Shown: piece after piece, positions 45,576 through 55,267 of the stretch | How the letters are laid out: each line of letters begins with the position of its first letter | How positions within the stretch are numbered: position 1 is the first letter of the stretch | DNA from: Anaerococcus lactolyticus ATCC 51172 | Lineage (GTDB): Bacteria; Bacillota; Clostridia; Tissierellales; Peptoniphilaceae | Reading direction: 5' to 3' | NCBI RefSeq assembly: GCF_000156575.1 | Contig: NZ_GG666055.1 | Span: forward strand, 1-64,000 | Length of the DNA: 64,000 nt | Position numbers and translations under genes: made by a program | The notes under the pieces: model-generated | The model's input: the letters and a program-made list of their open reading frames with translations, nothing else | Database searches by the model: none | What the model was told of the DNA's origin: nothing

Positions 45576-46563
45576 CTTCTCTTTCCTTTCTATTTGGGTA
45601 ATGGCATCTAATCAATTGATTTTCATTAACTGCCTTTAATTCTGGCATTTCTTTTATACATCTTTCTGTAGCAAACTTACACCTATCAGCAAACTTACAA
45701 CCTTCTGGTAAGTTTAATGGGTGAGGAACGCTGCCTGGTATTATATCCAATCTCTCATTCCTATCTGAGGTGATAGATGGGATAGAATTTAGGAGCGCTA
45801 CAGTGTATGGGTGGTTGAAATCTGTTATATCACGTTTGAAGATAAATTCTACTGGTGATTGCTCAACGATTTGTCCACAATACATAACAGCTACTTCATC
45901 AGCCATTTGGTTAATAACACCAAGGTCGTGGGTGATAAAGAGGATTGATGTACCAGCCTTATGCTTAAGGTCATTCATCAACCTTAAGATTTGAGCTTGG
46001 ATTGTTACGTCGAGGGCTGTAGTTGGCTCATCAGCTATAAGGAGCTTTGGCTCACAAGCAAGTGCCATAGCTATCATAACCCTTTGGTTCATACCACCTG
46101 ATAACTCAAATGGATATTGCTTAGTAACTACATGTGGGTTTGGAATTTTAACTGCCGCTAAAAGTTCCTTAACCCTTTCGGCAGCTTCTTTTTTATTCAT
46201 TTTTTTATGAAGCATTAGCACTTCAGAAAGTTGTTTTTCTACAGTAAATACAGGGTTTAAAGAACTCATAGGTTCTTGGAAGATCATAGAAATCTTATTA
46301 CCCCTGATATGCTCCATTTGGCTTGTATTATAGTCGGAGATTTTCTCCCCTTCGAAAATTATCTCACCACCATAGATTTTTTGATTAGATTCAAACAACT
46401 GGAGAATACTCATCGCTGTCTGACTCTTACCAGATCCAGACTCACCTACAAGACCCAAAGTCTTACCCTCATCAACAGAGAGGGTAACGTCATTAACAGC
46501 CTTAATTAGACCACGTCTAGTAGAAAAGTAGGTATGAAGATTGTTTATTTCAAGTAAGCTCAT
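45565..46563 (-). CDS. oppD: Oligopeptide ABC transporter ATP-binding protein OppD
   Basis: A 332-residue ATPase of normal size: Walker A GESGSGKSQ, Q-loop MIFQEPMSSLNPV, signature FELSGGMNQRVMIAMAL, Walker B LLIADEPTTALDVT, switch THDLGV, and the C-terminal Cys-rich CKFADRCKFATERC segment typical of OppD/DppD. Eight bases separate it from oppC. It pairs with OppF to power peptide import. Confidence 0.96.
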   Translation of the reverse strand: MSLLEINNLHTYFSTRRGLIKAVNDVTLSVDEGKTLGLVGESGSGKSQTAMSILQLFESNQKIYGGEIIFEGEKISDYNTSQMEHIRGNKISMIFQEPMSSLNPVFTVEKQLSEVLMLHKKMNKKEAAERVKELLAAVKIPNPHVVTKQYPFELSGGMNQRVMIAMALACEPKLLIADEPTTALDVTIQAQILRLMNDLKHKAGTSILFITHDLGVINQMADEVAVMYCGQIVEQSPVEFIFKRDITDFNHPYTVALLNSIPSITSDRNERLDIIPGSVPHPLNLPEGCKFADRCKFATERCIKEMPELKAVNENQLIRCHYPNRKEREDGK

Positions 46564-46571
46564 AATTTCAC

Positions 46572-48524
46572 CTATCTCTCGTTTGCTCTTGGGTCAATTG
46601 CATCTCTTAGGGCATCACCAATAAGGTTAACTGAGAATGATGTCAAGAATACTGCTAGGGCTGGGAATACCCATCTCCACCAGTAAGTGTTAAGTACATC
46701 TGAACTTTGGGCAGCTGTAAGCATATTGCCCCAAGAAGGTGTAGGCTCTTGAACACCAAAACCTAAGAATGAAAGACCACTTTCAGTAAGAAGGTTACCT
46801 GCATAACCAATTGTCGCATTTACTATTACAATTGAAAGGACGTTAGGGAGTATGTGCTTAACCATGATCGACCAGTCCTTAACACCAAGGGCCTTGGCCG
46901 CAGTAATATAGTCCCTCTCACGTTCTGCAAGGATTTGTCCACGCACCAAACGGGCAAGTCCTGTCCAACCTAAGACACCCAAAAGAATCATAACCATAGT
47001 TATTCTTTGCTCTTGGCTAGCTCCTGGTGGGAGAAGAGCTGATAGGGAAATAAGCATTGGATAGAATGGGAATGACGCAACAATCTCTGAAATCCTCATC
47101 AAAATATTATCAACTCTACCACCAACAAAACCTGAAACCATACCTATTAAAACACCAAGTCCAATTTGGATGATTGACGAAATAAGGGAAATGATCATAG
47201 TCATCTTGCCACCATGGATAAGTCTTGTAAAGATATCACGACCTTGGTCATCTGAACCAAACCTAAAACCGTTTAGTCCCCAAGTTTTAATTTTTCCTTC
47301 TTTATCTACAGCATAGTTATTAAAGTAATTTTCAAATATTTGAGAAAATTCACCTTCTGGTGTTTTAGTTTCTCCGTAATTATCAACGCCCCATTGATAT
47401 AATTTTCCATTTTCATCAAGAGCTGATAATACAGAATCTCCGGCTTCAATATCTACGATTTTAGCATCGAATTTTGGTACAAAGTCACCAGATAATTTAT
47501 CTCTAGATGGTCCCCAAACATAAAGTTTGCCATCTTCTGTAAGAGCCGCAGCAGAATTTGCAGTAAGAACTGCCTTCTTAGCCTTAACCTTGCCTTCCCT
47601 AAGTTCAGCAGGCATAGCTGTATCATTTTCTGCACCTCTAACACCCAGAAGATCAACAGACCCATCTTTTTTAACAACAATTACATTTATAGTATTACAA
47701 TCAAAATCTACAATCTGTCCTTGAATCTTAGAAGGAATCATATCAAGTCTTGATGCTAAGGTAGAACCCCAAATAACAATATTGTTAGCCTTAGTTAGAA
47801 CCACTGAATATTGGGTACCCCCACCAATTTTTGCTATACCTTCTTTTTTGATTTGAGCTGCCTGCATACCAGGCACTTTTGTTTGGTCGAAAGTCTTATT
47901 ACCCCAACCATATACATTATTATCATCAGTAGCAACAAGAATGTGTCTATCACCAGCTGCTACATCTATTATCTTTTTACCCTCTAGATTATTTTTAACT
48001 CCTTCAGGCATAGAAAGGACCTTATCCTCGTTATCAGAGCCCCAATAATATATGTTGCCTTCTTTTGTAAGACCTACGGCAAAAGTGTTACCTATAGAAA
48101 TCTTTTCAACACCTTCTTTTTCCATTGCACTTGGATAATTCATATATCCAGCACCTGGGGCTACGTTTGTTAAGTTACCTTGAGAATAATATTGGTTAAA
48201 TGGTAATAATTTTGAACCTACAAAAATCACAAGAACTATAGCTATAAACATAGCAAGCCCAATAACACCAAGAGGGTTTCTAAAGTAATTTCTAATAGCA
48301 ACCTTACCTGGGCTCATGATAGCTTCTTCTTTTAGTTTGTCATTTTCTGGTTCCTTGTCAGGTCCACCTTGACTATTTGCATGAACATCTGTATTTGGTT
48401 CCTTTTCATTGTTAGGAGTTGGGATATCATCTTCCATGCCAGTCGCAAAAGTAAACCCTCTTAAAAAATAAGTTTTTAGGAAGCTAAGATAAGATTTAAA
48501 TGGTTTATTTATTTTTCTATTCAT
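46572..48524 (-). CDS. oppC: Oligopeptide ABC transporter permease OppC with inserted RCC1-like beta-propeller
   Basis: A 650-residue permease, about twice the usual 300. Residues 1-80 are a charged cytoplasmic extension, and TM1 is at about 85-105 (PLGVIGLAMFIAIVLVIFVG). Residues about 135-420 are seven repeats of an RCC1/BNR-like pattern with a Gly-Asn/Asp-Gly-x-hydrophobic-Tyr-x-Trp-Gly core (e.g. LTKEGNIYYWGS, TDDNNVYGWGN, LTEDGKLYVWGP, LDENGKLYQWGV, VDKEGKIKTWGL). The normal OppC sequence then resumes with FGSDDQGRDIFTRLIHGG and the five C-terminal helices with the EAA loop (AAKALGVKDWSIMVKHILPN). The propeller therefore sits in the extracellular loop after TM1. It lies one base from oppB. 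Confidence 0.95.
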   Translation of the reverse strand: MNRKINKPFKSYLSFLKTYFLRGFTFATGMEDDIPTPNNEKEPNTDVHANSQGGPDKEPENDKLKEEAIMSPGKVAIRNYFRNPLGVIGLAMFIAIVLVIFVGSKLLPFNQYYSQGNLTNVAPGAGYMNYPSAMEKEGVEKISIGNTFAVGLTKEGNIYYWGSDNEDKVLSMPEGVKNNLEGKKIIDVAAGDRHILVATDDNNVYGWGNKTFDQTKVPGMQAAQIKKEGIAKIGGGTQYSVVLTKANNIVIWGSTLASRLDMIPSKIQGQIVDFDCNTINVIVVKKDGSVDLLGVRGAENDTAMPAELREGKVKAKKAVLTANSAAALTEDGKLYVWGPSRDKLSGDFVPKFDAKIVDIEAGDSVLSALDENGKLYQWGVDNYGETKTPEGEFSQIFENYFNNYAVDKEGKIKTWGLNGFRFGSDDQGRDIFTRLIHGGKMTMIISLISSIIQIGLGVLIGMVSGFVGGRVDNILMRISEIVASFPFYPMLISLSALLPPGASQEQRITMVMILLGVLGWTGLARLVRGQILAERERDYITAAKALGVKDWSIMVKHILPNVLSIVIVNATIGYAGNLLTESGLSFLGFGVQEPTPSWGNMLTAAQSSDVLNTYWWRWVFPALAVFLTSFSVNLIGDALRDAIDPRANER

Positions 48525-48525
48525 A

Positions 48526-49488
48526 TTAAGCCTCCAACTTAACTCTTGGATCTACTAGGGCGTAAGCTATATCCATCAATAGGTTTCCTAAAAGGGTAAG
48601 GATGGCATAAAACATTGATAGGGCAAGAATGATATTGTAGTCTTGCGCCATTACCGCAGTAATAAGCTCATTACCTATTCCCCTGTAGGAAAAAATCCTC
48701 TCTGTAATAGCAGAACCTGAGAACATACCAAGTACTGCCCATGTCAACGCTGTAACTACTGGAATTAAAGCATTTCTAAAGGCATGAGAATATACAACTG
48801 TCTTTTCTTTTAAACCCTTAGACCTAGCTGTTCTGATATAGTCTTGGTCAAGAGCATCTAACATAGAATTTCTTACATACCTAGAAAGGGACGCAAGGGA
48901 TCCTACAGTTAAGGTCAAAGTAGGTAGGGTTAGATATTTTAACCATTCTGCAAAAGCATTAACCCTAGGCATACCATTTGCAGGGAACATCTTTAACCTA
49001 AAGGCAAAGAAGAATATCAAAATAAGTCCAATAAAGAAGGTCGGTACAGATAGACCAACTAGGGTCAAAGTCTGGGCCGTCTTGTCGAAAATGCCTCCCT
49101 TGTGGGTAGCCGACCTAATTCCTATGAGCACCGAAAGCACAAAGGAAATTACTGTAGAACCTATATTTAAATAAATTGTATTTTTAAGTGGTTCGGATAG
49201 GTACTCTTTAACTGGTCTTCTAACTCTAGTAGACTCACCAAAGTCGCCCTTAAGGGTCCTACCTAGCCATCTAACATATTGTTCTGGTAGAGGCTTATCG
49301 TAGCCATACCTAGCTTGTAAATTCTTATACATCTCTTCTTTTTGTGCCTTGGTCATCCTACCTGTAGTAGGGATCATAGCCTGGATAGGATCTCCTGGCA
49401 TCGCCTTAGAAAAGGCAAAAAGCATGATAGATATTATAAGAGCTACTGGTATTAAGTTTAAAATTCTCTTAACTATATAACGTAACAT
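48526..49488 (-). CDS. oppB: Oligopeptide ABC transporter permease OppB
   Basis: A 320-residue membrane protein with six helices: MLRYIVKRILNLIPVALIIS at the start, FGESTRVRRPVKEYL in the extracellular loop, and the EAA loop RTARSKGLKEKTVVYSHAFRNALIPV that contacts the ATPases. Normal family length, so the unusual insertion is confined to its partner OppC. First gene of the oppBCDF operon behind a good promoter. Confidence 0.96.
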   Translation of the reverse strand: MLRYIVKRILNLIPVALIISIMLFAFSKAMPGDPIQAMIPTTGRMTKAQKEEMYKNLQARYGYDKPLPEQYVRWLGRTLKGDFGESTRVRRPVKEYLSEPLKNTIYLNIGSTVISFVLSVLIGIRSATHKGGIFDKTAQTLTLVGLSVPTFFIGLILIFFFAFRLKMFPANGMPRVNAFAEWLKYLTLPTLTLTVGSLASLSRYVRNSMLDALDQDYIRTARSKGLKEKTVVYSHAFRNALIPVVTALTWAVLGMFSGSAITERIFSYRGIGNELITAVMAQDYNIILALSMFYAILTLLGNLLMDIAYALVDPRVKLEA

Positions 49489-49587
49489 ATATATCCTTCC
49501 TGTTTTGATTTGGACGGGCTTTTATGTATTGGTCAACGTTTCAATTAATTTTGGGCCCAGTCCTCAATCATATAATTTATACCTACA

Positions 49588-49616
49588 ATAGTATTATATT
49601 TAGACGCTTTTGTCAA
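49588..49616 (-). promoter_or_regulatory. Promoter of oppBCDF
   Basis: Minus strand TTGACA (49611-49616), 17 bases, TACTAT (49588-49593). The rest of 49617-50012 is AT-rich and shows no gene or clear structure. Confidence 0.7.
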
Positions 49617-50012
49617 CCTTAAACTTTATAAAAATCCTATTTTCTCCCAAATGATAAGGGCTCTTTCTAGGTTTTTTTGTATATTTATAAAGTTTTGTAA
49701 ATATTGATAAGGATAGCTAGCATAAATTTTTATTTACTGTAAGTCATATTTTTTTCAAAAAAACCTAACAGCTAAATTAGTAATTACTTGCCTCGCTAAA
49801 TTTTTTTAATAATTACATTTATATTATACTCTATTTATTTCATCTTTGCGGTAGCTTAGCACATTTAATTAGACATGATTTAATCCTTTTATACAAATTA
49901 TTTCTCAAACTCTCAAAATATTTTTCACTTTAGTATAAATTTTAAGATAGCCCCTCTAAGCTTCCAAGCTAATAATATAATTTCTTTTAACCATCATCTT
50001 TTTCTTTTTCAT

Positions 50013-50043
50013 AAAAAAAGACAAGACCAGCTGGCCTTGTCTT
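50013..50043 (-). terminator. Intrinsic terminator after oppA copy 1
   Basis: Minus strand AAGACAAGGCC AGCT GGTCTTGTCTTTTTTT. Confidence 0.9.
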
Positions 50044-50053
50044 ATCTATTTTC

Positions 50054-52249
50054 TTATTTTTCTAAGCTCATAGCATTGATTTGGTATTCAGATTCCCAAA
50101 CTGGTGTGTTGATATCGAATCCCTTAACTCTCTTTGTATAACCTGTGTGGTATTGGTTAGAGTATAGAGGAATTTCTGGTAGATAATCGTTGTACCACAT
50201 TTCGAATTCTTCCCAGTTATTTAGGTAACCTTCTTTATCTTTTGGATCTGTTTGACGAAGTTTAACTGTGATTTCGTCAGCTTTTGGATCATTTGTTCTT
50301 GTCTTGTTGTCAGATCCTTTTGAGTTGTATTGGTACCATGGATCGAATGGTGTACCAAATCCTGTACCCATGTTGAATGCTGTATATTCAGCATCTTCTT
50401 TTGGGTTAGTGTAGTAATCAAGTAGGGTTGCAAATGGACCAGCTGTTACGTTGTATTCCATACCTACTTGCTTAGCATTTACTGGAACTTGGTTTGAGAT
50501 AAGGGTTGTGATTGGAGATTCATCTGAACCGTATTGATTAACTTGAAGTTTCTTACCATCTTTATCATATCTGTAATATTCGAAACCATCTGGGTTTTTA
50601 GCAAATTCTTCATCAGCTTTTTTCTTATCCCATGGAGTTTTTCCATCTTTTTCGAATGTGTATGGAGTCGCATCAAGAAGTTTATTAGCTTCATCAAGGT
50701 TTAATTGATATTTCTTAAACTTAGGATTTGCTTCAAGATCTGCTCCTCTTTCCTTATACATCCATTGGCTTGTACCGTACATACCGTTGGTTACAACACC
50801 GTAACCACCTGCGAATGATTGTACAAAGTTATTTCTATCCATTAGGTGAGCGATAGCTTGTCTAACTTCTTTATATTTTGTAGCTCCTCTGTCTGTTAAG
50901 AATGTTACGTTACCATAACCATTTCTTTCAAATGTGTTGTAGCCACCGATTTTACCTTCGTCTGCTGCAGCTCTCATTTGATCGATTAGTGGACCTTCGC
51001 CTTCTGCTTCCCAAATATCGATGTCGCCATTTTCTAGTAGGTCGATTGCGATTTTTTTGTTTACGTATTGAAGAATTACGTGTGGAATAGATGGTTTTTC
51101 GCCTCTGAAGTTACCTGCATAGTTTTCGTTGATGCTCATTTTGATCATGTTGTTTCCAAATGAATCAAATTTGTAAGGTCCACATGTTACAGTTGGTTTA
51201 ATCCTGTATTCGTTGTATTCCTTAATCATAGCATCTTCAATAAGCATGCTTGTTGGGTCGATATCGCCTTCTTTTCTCTTTTCAAGTTTAGCTATATCTT
51301 CATCGTGAGCTTTTTTAGCTTCTTCGTAAGCTTTTTTCTCATCTTCTTTTGCATCAGCTTTTGGTGCTGGGTTGTTTTCTTCGAAATCTTCTTTAGATTT
51401 TGCTATTTGATTGTCGATATTTTCGATGTATTTTTTCTTATCTTCTTCAGTTGGTTTGTAACCTTCTTTAGCTACTATCTTGTTACCTTCTTTAGATACA
51501 GCTAGGTTGTCAGATACAGCGTGCATTGGATATGGTCCGAAGGCTTTTAGAGCTGCTTCTTCATAATATGGTAGAAATGATGCATCAACTGTTACGCTGA
51601 AAGTATAGTCATCAATCTTCTTTAGACCGTCAAAAGTATCTTTTTTACCACTCTTGTATGCTTCATAGCCCATTAGTGGGTCATCACCGATTGATGTTGA
51701 TCCTGTTACTAATTGGTATGATGGATAGGTGTGAAGTAAGGATCCAAATAGGTAGTCATCAGCTGTAACTGGTTTACCGTCTGACCACTTAAGGTCTTCT
51801 TTAATCTTGTAAGTTGTTGTTTCAGATCCATCAGCATTTTTAACAACTTGTGGATCTTCTTTAAGAACGGCAGCATTGTTAACCCATTGACCACCTTCGT
51901 CTTGAACAACTGTACCGTATCCGTTATTTCCTTCGATTCCTAGGAATCTTCTAGCCTTAACGTCCATTGAGTTGTTTGTCCAACCTTGTAGGAAGTCTCC
52001 GTTAAACTCTTGAACAGCACCGATTACTAAGGTGTCATCAGCAGTTTGTTTGTCAAAAGAGTCAAGCTCTGCCTTGTCATCTTTTGCTTCTTCGCCATCA
52101 GCTGGTGCTTCTTTATTATCAGCTGGAGCTTCTGCTGCCTTGTCGTCTTTTTTTTCTTCGGCATCTTTTGCCTTATCTCCACCACAAGCAACTAGAGTTG
52201 CAGCTAGGCCTAGGGCCATAAGTGATGAAAATACTCTTTTCATTTTCAT
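50054..52249 (-). CDS. oppA: Oligopeptide-binding lipoprotein OppA, copy 1
   Basis: A 731-residue extracellular peptide-binding lipoprotein (lipobox GLAATLVAC), longer than the usual 540-600. The SBP_bac_5 fold is clear (YKIKEDLKWSDGKPVTADDY in parts, VTCGPYKFDSFGNNMIKMSINENY, RQAIAHLMDRNNFVQSFAGG). Residues about 265-330 form a charged helical hairpin (KPTEEDKKKYIENIDNQIAK; KEDEKKAYEEAKKAHDEDIAKL) absent from standard OppA. It has its own promoter and terminator, immediately upstream of oppBCDF, and is a tandem duplicate of the gene at 52598. Confidence 0.96.
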   Translation of the reverse strand: MKMKRVFSSLMALGLAATLVACGGDKAKDAEEKKDDKAAEAPADNKEAPADGEEAKDDKAELDSFDKQTADDTLVIGAVQEFNGDFLQGWTNNSMDVKARRFLGIEGNNGYGTVVQDEGGQWVNNAAVLKEDPQVVKNADGSETTTYKIKEDLKWSDGKPVTADDYLFGSLLHTYPSYQLVTGSTSIGDDPLMGYEAYKSGKKDTFDGLKKIDDYTFSVTVDASFLPYYEEAALKAFGPYPMHAVSDNLAVSKEGNKIVAKEGYKPTEEDKKKYIENIDNQIAKSKEDFEENNPAPKADAKEDEKKAYEEAKKAHDEDIAKLEKRKEGDIDPTSMLIEDAMIKEYNEYRIKPTVTCGPYKFDSFGNNMIKMSINENYAGNFRGEKPSIPHVILQYVNKKIAIDLLENGDIDIWEAEGEGPLIDQMRAAADEGKIGGYNTFERNGYGNVTFLTDRGATKYKEVRQAIAHLMDRNNFVQSFAGGYGVVTNGMYGTSQWMYKERGADLEANPKFKKYQLNLDEANKLLDATPYTFEKDGKTPWDKKKADEEFAKNPDGFEYYRYDKDGKKLQVNQYGSDESPITTLISNQVPVNAKQVGMEYNVTAGPFATLLDYYTNPKEDAEYTAFNMGTGFGTPFDPWYQYNSKGSDNKTRTNDPKADEITVKLRQTDPKDKEGYLNNWEEFEMWYNDYLPEIPLYSNQYHTGYTKRVKGFDINTPVWESEYQINAMSLEK

Positions 52250-52291
52250 AAATTTTCCCCCTAAAAATTAAGTAACTTTTTATAGTATAGT

Positions 52292-52320
52292 ATTTTATCT
52301 TATTAAACTGAATTTGTCAA
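52292..52320 (-). promoter_or_regulatory. Promoter of oppA copy 1
   Basis: Minus strand TTGACA (52315-52320), 17 bases, TAAAAT (52292-52297). Nothing else is evident in the 348-base gap apart from this and the terminator of copy 2. Confidence 0.7.
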
Positions 52321-52537
52321 GTTTGTGAGCCTTTGACCTTTCAGTTTTTTGCATAAATATTCTAATATCCCACCAATTTTTCAATCATTTTCGAGTTTTT
52401 CTTTGCATTTTTTTTCAAATCACTTCATATTCCTTTCGAATCTAAGATATAATATGGGGTTTTTGTAAACTCTTTACGCAAATCTAATTTCAAAAAGTTT
52501 TTATAATGAATTCGATTGTATAATATACAAATTTTCC

Positions 52538-52574
52538 CACAACAAAAGCAAGGATAAATCCTTGCTTCGTTGTG
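52538..52574 (-). terminator. Terminator-like hairpin after oppA copy 2
   Basis: Minus strand CACAACGAAGCAAGGAT / ATCCTTGCTTTTGTTGTG stem; the T run is interrupted, so termination may be incomplete and allow some read-through to copy 1. Confidence 0.65.
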
Positions 52575-52597
52575 TACTTAATTTAGTTAAGGGTAAC

Positions 52598-54799
52598 TTA
52601 TTTCTCTATTCTTATAGCATTAATTTGATCATGTGATTCCCAAACTGGTGTATTGACGTCAAAGCCTTTAACCCTCTTTGAGTAACCTGTGTGGTATTGG
52701 TTAGAGTATAGAGGAATTTCTGGTAGGTAGTCGTTGTACCATTTTTGGAATTCTTCCCAAGCGTCTAAGTAGCCTTCCTTATTTTTAGGGTCGGTTCTAC
52801 GTAATTTTTCTGTGATTTCATCTGCCTTAGGGTCGTTTGTCTTTGTGTGGTTATCTGGACCCTTAGAAGAATATTGATACCATGGATCGTATGGTGATTC
52901 AAATCCTAATCCCATGTTGAAGGCTGTATATTCAGCATCATCCTTTGGATAGTAGTAAAGATCAAGGAGTGTTGCAAATGAACCTGCTGTTACATTGTAT
53001 TCCATACCTACTTGTTTAGCGTTAGCAGGTACTTGATTTGAAATTAGAGTTGTAATTGGAGATTCATCTGAACCGTATTGGTTAACTTGAAGTTTCTTTC
53101 CTTTTTCATCATACCTATAGTAATCAAATCCATCTGGGTTCTTAGAATATTCTTCATCAGCTTTTTTCTTATCCCAAGGTGTCTTACCATCTTTTTCAAA
53201 TTTATATGGTGTTGCATCCAATAATTTGTTTGCTTCTTCTAGGTTTAGGGTGTATTTGTTGAATTCTGGGCTTGCTTCTAGGTCAGCTCCTCTTTCCTTA
53301 TACATCCATTGGCTTGTACCGTACATACCGTTAGTTACTACACCATATCCACCTGCGAATGATTGAACGAAAGAGTTCCTATCCATCAAGTGAGCGATAG
53401 CTTGTCTAACTTCTTTATATTTTGTAGCTCCCCTATCAGTGATAAATGTTACGTTACCATAACCATTTCTTTCAAAGGTGTTGTAGCCACCGATTTTTCC
53501 TTCGTCTGCTGCAGCTCTCATTTGATCAATTAGAGCACCTTCTGCTTCAGAATCCCAAATATCGATGTCGCCATTTTCTAGTAGGTTGATTGCGATTTTG
53601 CTGTTAACTGTTTGTACGATTACGTGTGGAATTGTAGCCTTATCACCCTTGAAGTTACCTTGGTAATATTCGTTTAGGCTTAGTTTTGCCATGTTGTTTT
53701 CAAAAGAATCAAACTTGTATGGACCTGCAGAAATCTTTGGTGCTGTCCTATATTCGTTGAATTCTTTTTGCATAGCTTCCTCAATTAGCATGCTTGTTGC
53801 ATCAACATCGCCTTTCTTACGGCCTTCAAGTTCAGCTACTTTTGCTTCTTGAGCTTTTTTAGCTTCTTCATATGCTTTCTTTTCTTCATCTTTTGCATCT
53901 TCTTTTGGTGCTGGATTGTTTTCATCAAAGTCTTCTTTTGATTTAGCTATTTGAGCATCGATGTTTTTAACGTATTCTTGTTTTTCTGCATCTGTTGGTT
54001 TGTAGCCATCTTTAGCTATAATCTTGTTTCCTTCTGGTGCAACAGCTAGGTTTTCAGAAATAGCTTGGGTTGGGAATGGGCTTATTACCTTTAGGTATTC
54101 TTCCTCAAAGTATGGTAGGAAGGAAGCATCTACAGTTACCTTGAATGTTTGATCGTCAACTTTTTGTAGACCTTCAAATACATCCTTGTCACCATTCTTG
54201 TAAGCTTCATAACCCTTTAATGAGTTTGAACCTATATTAGTTGATCCTGTTACCAATTGGTAAGAAGGATAAGAATGGAAAAGTGCACTAAATAGGTAGT
54301 TATCAGAGGTTACTGGTGAACCATCTGACCATTTCAAATCTTTTTTGAGTGTGAAAGTAGTTGTTTCTGATCCATCAGCATTTTTAACTGTTTCTGGCTC
54401 TTTGTCTAGACATGCAGAGTTGTATTGCCATTGACCAGCCTCATCTTGAACAAGAGTATCATATGAGTTATTGCCATAGATACCGATTAGTTTTCTAACC
54501 TTAACATCGTAAGAGTTGTTAGACCAACCTGGGTAGAAGTCTCCACTCATTTCAGATGTACCAATTACAAGAGTGTCATCTGCAGTTTGTTTTTCGAAAG
54601 AATCTAAGGCTTTTTTATCATCATCTGAAAGTTCTTGCCCCTCTTTAGAATCTTCTTTTTTATCGTCTGCTTTATCAGCTGCTTGATCTTCTTTCTTATC
54701 AGCAGCATCATCTTTCTTAGCTTCATCTCCACCACAAGCAACAAGGGTTGCTGCAAGGCCAAGGGCCATCATGGAAGAGAAAATTCTTTTCATTTTCAT
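52598..54799 (-). CDS. oppA: Oligopeptide-binding lipoprotein OppA, copy 2
   Basis: A 733-residue lipoprotein very similar to copy 1 from signal peptide to C-terminus, including the charged helical insertion at about 267-332 (KPTDAEKQEYVKNIDAQIAK; DEEKKAYEEAKKAQEAKVAEL). Differences cluster in the acidic linker after Cys21, around residues 80-130 and near the C-terminus (ESHDQINAIRIEK against ESEYQINAMSLEK). Two binding proteins with separate promoters probably widen the peptide range of the single OppBCDF core. Confidence 0.96.
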   Translation of the reverse strand: MKMKRIFSSMMALGLAATLVACGGDEAKKDDAADKKEDQAADKADDKKEDSKEGQELSDDDKKALDSFEKQTADDTLVIGTSEMSGDFYPGWSNNSYDVKVRKLIGIYGNNSYDTLVQDEAGQWQYNSACLDKEPETVKNADGSETTTFTLKKDLKWSDGSPVTSDNYLFSALFHSYPSYQLVTGSTNIGSNSLKGYEAYKNGDKDVFEGLQKVDDQTFKVTVDASFLPYFEEEYLKVISPFPTQAISENLAVAPEGNKIIAKDGYKPTDAEKQEYVKNIDAQIAKSKEDFDENNPAPKEDAKDEEKKAYEEAKKAQEAKVAELEGRKKGDVDATSMLIEEAMQKEFNEYRTAPKISAGPYKFDSFENNMAKLSLNEYYQGNFKGDKATIPHVIVQTVNSKIAINLLENGDIDIWDSEAEGALIDQMRAAADEGKIGGYNTFERNGYGNVTFITDRGATKYKEVRQAIAHLMDRNSFVQSFAGGYGVVTNGMYGTSQWMYKERGADLEASPEFNKYTLNLEEANKLLDATPYKFEKDGKTPWDKKKADEEYSKNPDGFDYYRYDEKGKKLQVNQYGSDESPITTLISNQVPANAKQVGMEYNVTAGSFATLLDLYYYPKDDAEYTAFNMGLGFESPYDPWYQYSSKGPDNHTKTNDPKADEITEKLRRTDPKNKEGYLDAWEEFQKWYNDYLPEIPLYSNQYHTGYSKRVKGFDVNTPVWESHDQINAIRIEK

Positions 54800-54839
54800 T
54801 TTTTCCCCCTAAAATTTTGTTTAGCTTTTATAGTTTATT

Positions 54840-54868
54840 GTTTTATTATGATGATGTGAGTTTGTCAA
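54840..54868 (-). promoter_or_regulatory. Promoter of oppA copy 2
   Basis: Minus strand TTGACA (54863-54868), 17 bases, TAAAAC (54840-54845). The remainder up to 55147 is AT-rich with no gene seen. Confidence 0.6.
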
Positions 54869-55147
54869 GGGTTATTTTCGTATTTATTTTTATTTGGTTT
54901 TATATTTATTCAAACATCTATCATTATTTCAAGGAATATGTTAAAAAATTTTGTATCTTCTTTCACATTTGACAATACTGTATAGCGCTAAACCTCTTTA
55001 TGCTAACTAGGAAAAGCCTTATCATTATTTTTTATTTTTTAACTCGTTCTATTCTTTTATTAGTATAATATGCAAAAAATAATTTTAATTTTTTTCATAA
55101 ATCAATATATTAACAAAGATTTACACAAGAAGAGGTGGTTTTAAATT

Positions 55148-55233
55148 AAAAAATCCCGGGAAGATGAATTGTCCTCAAAAAAGTTAGACCTAAAATCTAA
55201 TTTAAGGATATCAATATTCCCGAGATTTTTTTA
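55148..55233. terminator. Long nested terminator hairpin
   Basis: Outer stem AAAAATCCCGGGAA / TTCCCGAGATTTTTT, middle ATTGTCCT / AGGATATCAAT and inner TTAGA/TCTAA. It follows the EamA gene on the minus strand. Confidence 0.8.
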
Positions 55234-55267
55234 TGTTTAATTTCTTCTTAAGTTTTATTTTTAATTT

